A DNA stretch of 59,422 bases from Legionella sp. (GTDB lineage Bacteria; Pseudomonadota; Gammaproteobacteria; Legionellales; Legionellaceae): NCBI GenBank assembly GCA_031291095.1, contig JARLJR010000110.1, positions 1-59,422 on the forward strand, read 5' to 3'. The notes below the pieces were generated by a model that made no database searches, was not told the origin of the DNA, and was given only the letters and a program-made list of their open reading frames with translations. Position numbers and translations under genes: made by a program. Below, piece by piece: positions 42,835 to 51,463 of the stretch. The stretch's first letter is position 1, and each line of letters opens with the position of its first letter.

Positions 42835-43170
42835 ATGATAATAACCTATGATGATTTTGCGAAAGTAGATCTACGTTCTGGAACGATTGTTAAGGCAGAA
42901 CCTTTTCCACGTGCCAGAAAACCAGCCTATAAAGTATGGGTTGATTTTGGCAATGACATTGGGATATTACAGACTTCCGCCCAAGTTACAGTACATTATA
43001 CTCCTGAAACCCTGATAGGACGTTCCGTGGTAGGTTGTGTTAATTTAGGTGAGAAAAATATAGGAGGATTTGTATCGCAATTTCTTCTAGTAGGCTTCTC
43101 AGACGCCAACGGCGCCATTTGTTTAATAACTACAGACCCTAAAGTACCCAATGGGGAAAGGCTACATTAA
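42835..43170 (+). CDS. CsaA-like tRNA-binding/OB-fold protein (111 aa)
   Basis: The whole chain is one EMAP-II-like OB-fold: YDDFAKVDLRSGTIVKAEPFP (abridged), ARKPAYKVWVDFG, LQTSAQVT, and VVGCVNLGEKNIGGFVSQFLLVGF (abridged). It matches CsaA, a small dimer that shares the tRNA-binding domain of MetRS and PheRS and was proposed to act as an export chaperone in Bacillus. Length fits. It begins 15 bp after the dehydratase stop with a modest ribosome site, so it probably rides on that transcript without an evident functional link. Confidence 0.88.
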   Translation: MIITYDDFAKVDLRSGTIVKAEPFPRARKPAYKVWVDFGNDIGILQTSAQVTVHYTPETLIGRSVVGCVNLGEKNIGGFVSQFLLVGFSDANGAICLITTDPKVPNGERLH

Positions 43171-43201
43171 AGCTGCGTGAACCTCGGTTTCTCATAATCC
43201 A

Positions 43202-43233
43202 GCGTAGCCTAGTTGCTCGCAACCAGGCTACGC
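43202..43233. repeat. Palindromic repeat, family B, most complete copy
   Basis: GCGTAGCCTAGTTGC and GCAACCAGGCTACGC flank TC, giving a 15-bp stem with a single A-C mismatch. It lies between the convergent csaA-like gene and permease gene and likely ends both transcripts. Confidence 0.7.
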
Positions 43234-43261
43234 CAAATATAAAAAGTATTCAGTGCCAGAT

Positions 43262-44743
43262 TTACACTGGTGGAAATAAATCCTGGAATTTAACCCGAGT
43301 CTTAAGATGCAACGCCTTACGTCGTTTCTTAGACAAGTCAAACAGCTTATAAATAATCATAGGAATAATAAAGCTCACCATCCCAATATAAAATGCTAAT
43401 TTATAAGCAGGATCCTTATTAAGCACCAAGAAAAACAAAGCAATGCACATCAAGATAATTGCACAAATCCCAGTATAAGGAGAATAGGGCGTCACATAAC
43501 GAAGATTTTCAGTAGTATATCCAGCTTGATACAATCGGCTTCTGAACCTAATTTGTGAAAGACACAAAGAAATCCATGCCAAAGTCCCAGTAAAGCCAGA
43601 GACTAACAGTAATGAAATATAAAGTTTTGTTTGCCCAAAGAAGAAACCAACACTTAGCAATACCCACACCATAACTAAAGTTGCGATTACTGCATTTTGA
43701 GGGACTGAGTTCTGATTGAACTTAGCAAAAGTATGAGGTGCCATGCCATCGCGTGCAAGCGCATTTAAGGCTCTAACCGTGCCATAAAAGCCTGAATTAG
43801 CACAAGATAGGGTAGCACTAAGGGTAACAAAGCTGGTGACTGTTCCTGCCCATCTTAAGTCGTACAAGTTAAGTGCATCAGCAAACACTGAATTAGCTAA
43901 ACCTGCTTTTTGCCAAGGGAAAATTAGCACCAGACAAAATATGGGAATAATGTAGATAAAGAGAATTCTATAGGTCACATTACGAATCGCGTGAGGAATC
44001 ATACGTGCAGGATTTTCAGACTCACCCGCAGCAAGACCAATAATTTCAGAGCCCTGATAATTAACCAGCAAGAGTACCATGGCGGTCAATAAAGGCATCA
44101 CCCCATTGGGGAGCATCCCACCTTCACCTAAAATGTATCGAGAACCAATAACACCGGCAGGCTCACTACCATGAATCAAGCCAAAGAAAATTAAAATAGC
44201 TAAAATAACAAACCCCAGCAAAGCCAGAATTTTAATCAAGGCCAGCCAAAATTCAATTTCCCCAAAGGTATCGACTTTAGCAAGATTGATGTAGGTAATT
44301 AATAGGCCAAAACAAATAGCCCAAACATAGCCATTGACCCCGGTAAACATCTCCATGATGATACCCCCCGCGACACACTCCGCAGGAATATAGGCCACCC
44401 AACTAATCCAATAAGACCAACCCACGCCGCAGGCAACAGAAGGGGAGATAAAGTCAGCAGTGTAGGTTACAAATGAACCTGAAATGGGGATAGCAACAGC
44501 AAGCTCGCCCATACAAAGCATAGTTAGAAAAATGATTAAACCACCAAGTACGTAGGCTATAAAAACCGCAGGACCAACTAGATTAATGACCTCGCCTGTA
44601 CCTAAGAAATAACCGGATCCAATAATTCCACCAAGGGCAATTAATTGAACATGTCGATCTTTCAATCCACGGTTGTAACCACTATCTTTAATAGGCTTAG
44701 TTGCTTTTGAAATACTATTATCCACGGGCTGTTTATTTCTCAC
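43262..44743 (-). CDS. Amino-acid permease, APC superfamily (493 aa)
   Basis: Twelve membrane helices are present with the APC landmark in helix 1, LIALGGIIGSGYFLGTGEVI, and the helix-6 region VLLLVNYQGSEIIGLAAGESENPARMIPHAI (abridged). The AAT-family marks point to a transporter of the AroP/ProY/LysP group for cationic, aromatic or aliphatic amino acids; specificity cannot be told by eye. The start is GTG 44743, as no ATG lies before helix 1. It is monocistronic, with a family B hairpin behind it. Confidence 0.85.
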   Translation of the reverse strand: MRNKQPVDNSISKATKPIKDSGYNRGLKDRHVQLIALGGIIGSGYFLGTGEVINLVGPAVFIAYVLGGLIIFLTMLCMGELAVAIPISGSFVTYTADFISPSVACGVGWSYWISWVAYIPAECVAGGIIMEMFTGVNGYVWAICFGLLITYINLAKVDTFGEIEFWLALIKILALLGFVILAILIFFGLIHGSEPAGVIGSRYILGEGGMLPNGVMPLLTAMVLLLVNYQGSEIIGLAAGESENPARMIPHAIRNVTYRILFIYIIPIFCLVLIFPWQKAGLANSVFADALNLYDLRWAGTVTSFVTLSATLSCANSGFYGTVRALNALARDGMAPHTFAKFNQNSVPQNAVIATLVMVWVLLSVGFFFGQTKLYISLLLVSGFTGTLAWISLCLSQIRFRSRLYQAGYTTENLRYVTPYSPYTGICAIILMCIALFFLVLNKDPAYKLAFYIGMVSFIIPMIIYKLFDLSKKRRKALHLKTRVKFQDLFPPV

Positions 44744-45238
44744 ACTATATTTAGGTTAAGGTTGATGAACTAATGTTATATTCATCCTAAAAAATTTAAA
44801 ACAATTCTCTCTTAAAATGAGAAAAATAGTTTGCAGAAAATAACAAAATCGCACCAAAGCAAACGAAAGCACAACTCAATGGTGTATTTTTGAGCATTTT
44901 TAACTATTTTTGACAAAAACGCAAGGGATTATAGGAAAAAATGAGTAATTACACAACAACCAAAACAGGCTATTGAATCTGACCACTCTAAGTTAGGCTT
45001 TTCAACACCGCCGCGGAAGATCAGTTGGCGGAGTCGTTGATTCGTAATCAAGGATTATTTGACTACTAACATAATAGGTTTGATTTTGAACTTTCCGGAA
45101 ATCCCGGAGCGCCCAATGGGGTCAAGCCTTGTTTTTTGCTTTTAATTAATAATTAAAATATCGCTATTAATAAATCTACTAATATGGGTAAGCATATTGT
45201 AAGAAATAGATTAACCTAAGAAGCGAAACAGCAATAAT
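44744..45238. other. 495-bp gene-free stretch
   Basis: No ORF with coding character is evident. The part near 45000-45130 is more GC-rich than its surroundings and contains TTTCCGGAAA followed by TCCCGGAGCG, which may be an old repeat or insertion-sequence scar, but no arms or direct repeats could be matched. The rest is AT-rich upstream DNA of the permease gene. Confidence 0.4.
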
Positions 45239-46300
45239 TCATCTAACAAGAGTTAATGTATTTTCAGCTTTTTCTCCACCTACGCAAGGATCTTCAATTG
45301 AAGGTTTAAAAAAGCTGAATGCGGCAACACCACCAGCAATTGCTACTCCGGTGGCCGTAATCGTAGCTGCAACGGTTGTAGCTGCACTTGCAGAAATAAT
45401 CTCTGCAGCCACCAAGGCGGGGACAATAACGGGCCAAGCCAGTACGGCTATTGCAAGGCTTCCGAAACCCACGGTAAAGAGGGCACCATACATTAGAAAA
45501 TCGAGAGTAGCACTGTCTTTAGAATCTGCACTGGGGTTTTCTGTTGCAACTTTGATGTGGTTCGAAGACGGTTGGATAATTTTTTCTTTCTTTTGGGGTT
45601 TCTCACTTGGTCTGGCAACAACAGCCTCTTCTTTTTTTACTACCGGGGTAGTTTCGGGGAGCTTAGGTTGTACTGTAGGTATTTGCTTTTTTGCAGTGAC
45701 GGGTAATTGCAGCCATGGATCATCCTCTTGCATTTGCAGTCCATCTAAATAGGCCGCAAAGAACGGATTTGAGCTGTCTGCTTGCGCTGTTTTAAGACGC
45801 TCTTCCTCTGGCGATTGTATGAACACTGCTAATTTATCCAGTTCTTGGATGTAGTGGGTGGCTAGGGGCTTGTTCGGCGTCGTGAGATTTAATCCCCAAA
45901 AACTGGGTTCTACGAGGCCTTGAGTATCGGCCAAACCGGAATCAAAATAAGTAGTATTGTTATGTGCTCTAACTGGCAATAACAAGTGATAACCAGCACC
46001 TACGGCACGATATAAATCGGCCAGAGCGCTCTGTACAGTTTGTTGTTGTTTTGAATCCGTAGACCATTTTTCCATGCTCGTGGTCGGTAGGCTAAGAACG
46101 GGATAACCTAAGTTTCCTAAGTTCTGTGCGGGAACTGCCAGACCTCCGCCGCCTTTGATTGTGTAAAGATTAGTACCTTTAGCATGATGACTCGAGTTTC
46201 CCGGAAATAAGAAAACCACTTTTTGCGGATTTAAATTTTGCTCTTTGGCAGTTTTTTGAATCCTGGGTATATCAATAAACCCTTCAATGTAAATAAACAT
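45239..46300 (-). CDS. Orphan protein with C-terminal membrane hairpin, effector-like (353 aa)
   Basis: No family is recognised. Residues 1-165 look like a compact globular domain (VVFLFPGNSSHHAKGTN, TIKGGGGLAVPAQNLGNLG, GAGYHLLLPVRAHNNTTYFDSG, abridged). A Pro/Lys/Gln-rich linker (about 205-265) follows. Two adjacent hydrophobic segments come next (about 272-330, MYGALFTVGFGSLAIAVLAW and an Ala/Thr-rich second one) and a short polar tail ends the chain. There is no signal peptide. Domain plus linker plus membrane hairpin at the C-terminus is common among Legionella effectors that anchor to the vacuole; this is inference. The ribosome site (aaaga) is weak. Confidence 0.55.
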   Translation of the reverse strand: MFIYIEGFIDIPRIQKTAKEQNLNPQKVVFLFPGNSSHHAKGTNLYTIKGGGGLAVPAQNLGNLGYPVLSLPTTSMEKWSTDSKQQQTVQSALADLYRAVGAGYHLLLPVRAHNNTTYFDSGLADTQGLVEPSFWGLNLTTPNKPLATHYIQELDKLAVFIQSPEEERLKTAQADSSNPFFAAYLDGLQMQEDDPWLQLPVTAKKQIPTVQPKLPETTPVVKKEEAVVARPSEKPQKKEKIIQPSSNHIKVATENPSADSKDSATLDFLMYGALFTVGFGSLAIAVLAWPVIVPALVAAEIISASAATTVAATITATGVAIAGGVAAFSFFKPSIEDPCVGGEKAENTLTLVR

Positions 46301-46555
46301 AAATAGAGTATCTTTTAATAGTATAGTTTGTTAATTGTACAGCGAAGCCATACTGGATGCTAGGCTTTCTCGTAAAAATGCAAGGAAGGGAGGTAGTTTA
46401 ATCATTTTTATGGCGTAATAAGTATGAAGATAATCAATAATACATTGATCTGAAAGGAATTGTTTTTCTAGCCTAGTGATGTGCCGCAATAATAAAATTA
46501 TCTAGCTTAAACACATCACAAAAACTTACAAGATGTATGGTATTTATCTGCCTCA

Positions 46556-48544
46556 TCATGGCTGTGTTTTTAATGGGTTTCCATATTCTTGCAGATAGCG
46601 TTTTGCTAATTGATATGATGCGTAATCTGTAATATGTCCTTCGTCTCTAAATGCAGGAATCCCCCTAATCTCAGCCGTACATTGACCATTTGGACATTGG
46701 ATTTTTTTTGGGTCAATAATGATTAATTGAGGATATTTATTTTTCATAGCCAAAAATAAATTATTTACCCAATCCTCTTCGCTTTGTTCTTCGGTTGCTT
46801 GCAACGTAAAATTACATTGTTCCGGATTATAGGCTGTTCGTCGTTTTATATGCTGAAAAAAGCAGGTATGCAGGTTTTGCTTTGCAACCGCCGTTGGTTT
46901 TATTAATACAGGTTTGGCACCCGAGGTGCTAATTATTTGAATGGCATTATCAAGAGCTGTTTTTATACGCTCTTTAGTCAGCTCAAGTGAGCGATTATCA
47001 TTTAAATTATTAATGATCTTATCACCCAAATATCCTTTCCAAGCCTCTCCTAGAATCACATAATCATAATGGTTTGCCTTGATCATGTTAAAATAGCGCG
47101 TCGTCTGTGCATAACATTCCTGGTAAATGGCATTTTTCTCATACCAATCATATTGAAATATCCCTGGAAGGCTAAGACAGGATGCGGTTGCATGAGCGAG
47201 AATAGATACGTTGGCTTGCTGCGCCAGAGTGTCCATAAATAACCAGGCATGATTGGAAAAAGAATCGCCAATCATCAAACCTGTCTGGCTATTCGTATTT
47301 TTCGCTCCTAAAGTACATCGATTATTGACCTCAATATTTTTTCTTTCCAGGCAGAGTGCTCTTTGCTGGCTATTATAGCGATTTAATTGCTTATATATGC
47401 GTACAACTTCAGTATTAAAACGCTCAGGATATCCTTTGTATTTTTTAACATAATGGGCACTAAGATAAGTTATGCCGATAGGCAGGGCAAGTAAGTAAAT
47501 TAACGTGTAGGCAAATTTTATATTGTTAAATCTACGTGCCGGCTTTTCAATAAATCGCCATGAAAGGTAGGCCAAAATAAAGATTAGACTAAAGACTAGA
47601 ATTAAAATCGAGGGGGTTGCTTCAATATTTTGATAGTGAAGTAATGCAAATAAAGGCCAATGCCAAATATATAAAGAGTAAGAAATTAATCCAATAAATA
47701 CTATAGGCTTAAGAGATAAAACTTTAGTTAAAACCGGCTTGGTCTCATAATCACCAACAGCGATAAGTACGGCAGTTGCTACACACAGAGCCAAAGCATA
47801 GCCATTAGGGAAACCGGGATTAATTTCGCTGCGTGTAGCAATGTATATAATTGCAAGAATGGCCGCGATACTTAGTCCATTTAACAGATATTTGTTGATT
47901 GCAGAACGTTTAGGGCTTAACGCTACACAGGAGCCAATTAAAAACTCAAAAATACGGCTTGAAAATTGATAATAAGTTTTTTCAGGGTACTTGCTTGATA
48001 AATAGAAAGATACAGCAAAGAAAATTAGTGTGCCTAAATAGGTAATTCCTAGCATGCTTTTTTTGGAAAATACTCGCTGCAGCACATAGATTGCTAGAGG
48101 TAAAATTAAATAACATTGCCACTCAATCGATAAAGACCAGGTGTGCAATAAAGGTAATTGATGCGCATCTGGTGCAAAATATCCTGATGTGATGCGCTCA
48201 AAATAACGATTGGACATAAAAAGTGATGTTTTACGGGCGCTTTTGGAATACTGTAATAAATCGTCAGGTAAATAAAAAAGCAGTGCAAACAGCATGGTCA
48301 TCAAGATTAAGCAGATAAATAATGGCTGTAAACGCCACAGTCTATGCCCATAAAATTGTAGAAAAGAAAAATTATTGTTTTGCAGTGATTGGTGAATAAT
48401 GCGGGTAATTAAAAATCCCGAAATCACAAAAAAAATGTCTACGCCAACAAAACCTGAAGGGATTAACGTTAAACCACTGTGAAAAATTAAAACGAATAGA
48501 ATGGCAAGGGCCCGTAATCCATCAATATCTGGACGGTAATTCAT
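46556..48544 (-). CDS. OafA-type acyltransferase with C-terminal SGNH domain (662 aa)
   Basis: About ten N-terminal membrane helices belong to acyltransferase family 3: YRPDIDGLRALAILFVLIFHSG with the catalytic-type His, GVDIFFVISGFLITRII, and the RIWRLQPLF-like basic loop (HRLWRLQPLF). From about residue 400 a periplasmic SGNH domain follows, with MIGDSFSNHAW (Ser), YVILGEAWKGYLGD and the Asp-His pair in FRDEGHITDYASYQLA. This architecture O-acetylates O-antigen, LPS core or other surface glycans, as OafA does in Salmonella. It fits the glycan genes at 38-43 kb although it is not contiguous with them. The acceptor is unknown. Confidence 0.88.
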   Translation of the reverse strand: MNYRPDIDGLRALAILFVLIFHSGLTLIPSGFVGVDIFFVISGFLITRIIHQSLQNNNFSFLQFYGHRLWRLQPLFICLILMTMLFALLFYLPDDLLQYSKSARKTSLFMSNRYFERITSGYFAPDAHQLPLLHTWSLSIEWQCYLILPLAIYVLQRVFSKKSMLGITYLGTLIFFAVSFYLSSKYPEKTYYQFSSRIFEFLIGSCVALSPKRSAINKYLLNGLSIAAILAIIYIATRSEINPGFPNGYALALCVATAVLIAVGDYETKPVLTKVLSLKPIVFIGLISYSLYIWHWPLFALLHYQNIEATPSILILVFSLIFILAYLSWRFIEKPARRFNNIKFAYTLIYLLALPIGITYLSAHYVKKYKGYPERFNTEVVRIYKQLNRYNSQQRALCLERKNIEVNNRCTLGAKNTNSQTGLMIGDSFSNHAWLFMDTLAQQANVSILAHATASCLSLPGIFQYDWYEKNAIYQECYAQTTRYFNMIKANHYDYVILGEAWKGYLGDKIINNLNDNRSLELTKERIKTALDNAIQIISTSGAKPVLIKPTAVAKQNLHTCFFQHIKRRTAYNPEQCNFTLQATEEQSEEDWVNNLFLAMKNKYPQLIIIDPKKIQCPNGQCTAEIRGIPAFRDEGHITDYASYQLAKRYLQEYGNPLKTQP

Positions 48545-48805
48545 CGCAAGCCTGCTTGGTAAAAATGGCGAATTCTATACTATATATCGTGTTATAGAAA
48601 CCTATGGCAAACATTAGATTTTAGCCGTAATTAGTAAAGCATATTAATTTGAACTAAAATTAATAAATAGGATTCTAAAAAAGAATAAAAAATTGGCTGT
48701 ATATGAACGTTTAAGGAGCTGTCTCCGTATAATCATAATTTTTATCATCGTTCACGATCAGTAGAATCAAGTTCACATTCGTTAAGATACGGAAGGAGAA
48801 CGAAA

Positions 48806-49498
48806 ATGAAAATATTGATGGTGTTAACTTCTCATGACCAATTGGGTAATACTGGACGCAAAACAGGTTTCTGGCTTGAAGAGTTTGCGGCACCTTATTT
48901 TGTTTTTGCCGATGCCGGTGTTGAATTAACCTTAGCCTCACCTAAGGGTGGTCAGCCTCCGGTTGATCCGAAGAGTGATTTACCCGAAAATCAAACGCCT
49001 GCGATGGAGCGCTTTAAAAAGGATGAGCGGGCGAAAAAAGCGCTTTCTCAGACAGCTAAACTTTCCGATATGAAGGCTGAAGATTTTGATACAATATTTT
49101 ATGTGGGTGGTCATGGCCCTTTATGGGATCTTGCTGAAAGCCTTGTTTCAATTAGATTAATCGAGTCTTTTTATACCTCCGGTAAGCCTGTTGCCTTGGT
49201 ATGCCATTCACCGGGTGTATTGCATCGAGTGACCTACAAAGGAGCTCCTCTTGTAAAAGGTAAACGTGTGACTGGTTTTAGCAACAGTGAAGAGGCCGCA
49301 GTAGAACTTACTGATGTGGTGCCATTCCTCGTTGAGGATGAGCTGAAGCGACTTGGTGGGCTGTTTGAAAAAGCCCCCGATTGGCAAAGTTTTGTAATTG
49401 TGGATGGTCGTCTCATCACTGGGCAGAATCCGGCATCGTCTACCGCGGCTGCTCAAGCTCTGCTGAAGTTAATTACACAAAATCAGAGAGCGGCGTAG
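48806..49498 (+). CDS. DJ-1/PfpI-family class I glutamine amidotransferase-like protein (230 aa)
   Basis: The DJ-1/PfpI fold carries the nucleophile elbow ALVCHSPGVL with Cys133-His134 and the acidic partner in GFWLEEFAAPY (Glu25/26). The sequence TGRKTGFWLEE and ASPKGGQPPVDPKS are typical of the type 1 amidotransferase-like group that includes Hsp31-like glyoxalase III proteins and YDR533C homologues. It probably detoxifies or deglycates glyoxal-type compounds. GGAG precedes ATG 48806 at good distance. It is monocistronic and divergent from oafA-like. The 5' leader contains CCGTAT (48725) complementary to ATACGG (48787), which lies just before the ribosome site. Confidence 0.85.
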   Translation: MKILMVLTSHDQLGNTGRKTGFWLEEFAAPYFVFADAGVELTLASPKGGQPPVDPKSDLPENQTPAMERFKKDERAKKALSQTAKLSDMKAEDFDTIFYVGGHGPLWDLAESLVSIRLIESFYTSGKPVALVCHSPGVLHRVTYKGAPLVKGKRVTGFSNSEEAAVELTDVVPFLVEDELKRLGGLFEKAPDWQSFVIVDGRLITGQNPASSTAAAQALLKLITQNQRAA

Positions 49499-49638
49499 AT
49501 ATAAAAAACGCAGGCCTTTTGTCATATTCTGGGGGGGGGAGCCCCTCAGGTTGAACGCATCGAATGCGTATCTGCTATACCGTGCATTTTTGCCTAAAGT
49601 GTAAATTAAAAAATGATGTTCAATTAAAGGAATAAATT

Positions 49639-49840
49639 ATGTTAATCGGAGCATTTATTTTTTTTTTCTGTGGCACTTCTTCTGGCGATTTACTTATATA
49701 AAGGGACTAATCCTACGCTTATTCTTCTTGCAAAAGTTCTTCTTTATTTTTCTCTAGCATTGTTGTTTATTTTATTAATTACCTATTTTTTTAAGCATAT
49801 ACCTCCAATTCCGGATGATAAGAAAAATCTTCCTTTATAG
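49639..49840 (+). pseudogene. Frameshifted small membrane protein gene (about 66 aa if repaired)
   Basis: AAAGGA precedes ATG 49639, which opens MLIGAFIFFF, but after a run of ten T (49658-49667) the frame runs into a stop at 49699-49701. Removing one T restores a continuous two-helix protein: a first hydrophobic segment going into ALLLAIYLYKGTNPT, then VLLYFSLALLFILLITYFF, and the tail PPIPDDKKNLPL ending at TAG 49838-49840. The total length of 202 nt is one more than a multiple of three. Options are a true pseudogene, phase variation or transcript slippage in the T tract, or a sequencing error. No function can be assigned. Confidence 0.6.
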
Positions 49841-49842
49841 GA

Positions 49843-49878
49843 GTAGCTTGGTTGCAAGCAACTAAGCTACGCTTTTTT
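49843..49878 (+). terminator. Intrinsic terminator built on a family B palindrome
   Basis: GTAGCTTGGTTGC and GCAACTAAGCTAC form a 13-bp stem with one G-U pair, followed by GC and TTTTTT. It starts 2 bp after the stop of the frameshifted gene and is the clearest intrinsic terminator in the window, showing how this repeat family can be used. Confidence 0.75.
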
Positions 49879-50001
49879 ATGGATTTCCATTAATTATACT
49901 GCTTCAATTCGGGATTGTTAAAGAATGTAGCCCGCATTAAAATTATTAACATTACTCAAAGAGTACCAACGTTTTTTTCATCTCCACAGGGAGTTGGTTT
50001 T

Positions 50002-50703
50002 ATGAAAAAAAGTAATCAGAATCATCCTAATAATCAAGATAAAGAAGAAAAACAAGTTCCTGAAGAATATATTCATATTCAGCCTGGTACGTATGGTTTT
50101 GATGTGCATGGGTATTTTAATACCTATGAATCATCTAATGATGTAGCAAAAGAATTTGGTATTAAGAACTTGCCTCTAGATTATGACGTTGCAAAATCAA
50201 TTCGCAATGATCTGAAGCCTACAAAAGCAGTCAGTCCTTTCGCGCAGACTGTTAAAAATTTTTCTGGAAGAAGGGTAGGAATCCTAATTGAGGATGGCGC
50301 AAGTGCATTAATTTTTAAACATTTACTTGCAGAAATCGAAAACGAAAAAGCCTCTTATACTCTAATTGGATGTCAGGCGGGTGAAATAACGTTGAATAAT
50401 CATGAAACAGTGTCTCTTCATACCCAAATCGAGGGCACACCTTCCGCTCTATTTGATTGCATAGCGATTTTTCTTAATGATTCAGAATTGCTTCATCCTA
50501 AATTGTATGAGTTTATCTGGGATGCGTATTTTCACTGTAAATACATTGGCTATGCCCCTTCATTTGCTGCAGGTTTTAAACGCATGTTTCATATTATTAA
50601 ACCGGACGCAGGATTTATCGAATTGAATAGACAAGAGACGGTTACTCAATTTATTTTGATGTGTAGGGATTTGCGTTTTTGGCAGCGTATGATGTCTATG
50701 TAG
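50002..50703 (+). CDS. Free-standing domain like the C-terminus of large-subunit catalase (233 aa)
   Basis: From about residue 85 the protein follows the flavodoxin/DJ-1-like C-terminal domain of HPII-type catalase (KatE). It reads SGRRVGILIEDGASALIFKH, then YTLIGCQAGEITLNNHETV, then GTPSALFDCIAIFLND. The E. coli domain in the same place reads GRKVAILLNDG..., RMGEVTADDG and GAPSLTVDAVIV. The preceding residues (DVAKSIRNDLKPTK) resemble the linker ahead of that domain. The catalase barrel and heme ligands are absent. It is either the surviving tail of a lost katE or a domain reused on its own. ATG 50002 has GGGAG upstream; an in-frame TTG at 49915 would extend it but adds non-conserved residues. 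Confidence 0.68.
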   Translation: MKKSNQNHPNNQDKEEKQVPEEYIHIQPGTYGFDVHGYFNTYESSNDVAKEFGIKNLPLDYDVAKSIRNDLKPTKAVSPFAQTVKNFSGRRVGILIEDGASALIFKHLLAEIENEKASYTLIGCQAGEITLNNHETVSLHTQIEGTPSALFDCIAIFLNDSELLHPKLYEFIWDAYFHCKYIGYAPSFAAGFKRMFHIIKPDAGFIELNRQETVTQFILMCRDLRFWQRMMSM

Positions 50704-51463
50704 TTTCTCATATTAGGTACCACTCCCGAAGTAGAAAACATAGATCTATATTCCATGCTATGGAAAACCACAATTGTTAAATGAATGTTTGAAAACTAAA
50801 GTTGTGTGCTCTTGGTTGGGTGTGTTAGTAACTAGTCTCCCAGTTAACACGCTCAATCAAGACTCATATCAACAAATTATTCATGAGACGGCGAATACCT
50901 TATCTGCAGGCTATGGAAAGCTCAATGCTTGCCAATATGAATCCTGACATACTGAAAAGCAATTATCGGAGATATTGGAGTATGTATGAGTGAGTTCGAT
51001 GATGTTGAAAAAATTGGACGATAAGCATAAGTTTTAACCTATTTAGTGGGGCGTGAAAATAAAGAGGAATATGTATATTGGGAATCCGAAGAGGAGCTCG
51101 ATGTCATGCGCTCATACAATTAGTAAGCAAAAGGAATTGGGCTTGCATGAGTGTTGATTTATTTTTATATCCTCAGTTTTTACTGATATTTTTTTGTTTT
51201 ATAAATAAATATCCTAATCAAATTGGATATTATTTATCTTTATGTTAGATTCGCATAGCATGCCATTAAGAGCCTTATCTCATGCATGCTAATAGACTTT
51301 TACTTTTAACGCATATTAAGGATAAACAGAATAAACTACACAAATTCAATGGATTAACATATAAAAAATGGCTCACAATATAGGTATATTGATTGATATT
51401 ATTTATGTTATGTAAAAATTTTAACGGGCTTTTTCATAGGACATTTTAGGATATAGCAACTAG
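50704..51463. other. 760-bp stretch of decayed coding DNA and AT-rich DNA
   Basis: No intact gene is seen. 50789-50947 reads as a 52-residue frame from a TTG (MKTKVVCSWLGVLVTSLPVN at the front, like a signal peptide) and stops abruptly. Overlapping it in another frame is 50883-50993 (36 codons). 50986-51123 is a third fragment, listed separately. The second half (51125-51463) is very AT-rich and must contain the promoter of the two-component pair. The pattern suggests one or two small genes lost by mutation. Confidence 0.4.
50986..51123 (+). pseudogene. Small ORF with two in-frame stops
   Basis: GGAG precedes ATG 50986, which reads MSEFDDVEKIGR, then TAA (51022), GCA, TAA (51028), and continues open as VLTYLVGRENKEEYVYWES and on to a stop at 51121-51123. 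The codons after the stops look coding (acidic, aromatic, balanced). This supports a recently inactivated small gene of 45 codons, though chance cannot be excluded at this length. Confidence 0.35.

Noticed and set aside
45000-45130. GC-richer patch considered as an insertion-sequence remnant
   Set aside because: No transposase fragment, terminal repeats or target duplication could be identified; kept only as a note on the intergenic stretch.
45351-45752. Plus-strand frame of 133 codons within the 353-residue orphan gene
   Set aside because: It is antisense to Ala/Thr- and Lys/Pro-rich codons of the minus-strand gene and has no ribosome site or recognisable motif.
49530-49550. Run of nine G followed by AGCCCC, considered as a phase-variation or regulatory tract
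   Set aside because: It lies outside any coding frame, 30 bp after a stop codon, with no promoter placed to be affected.
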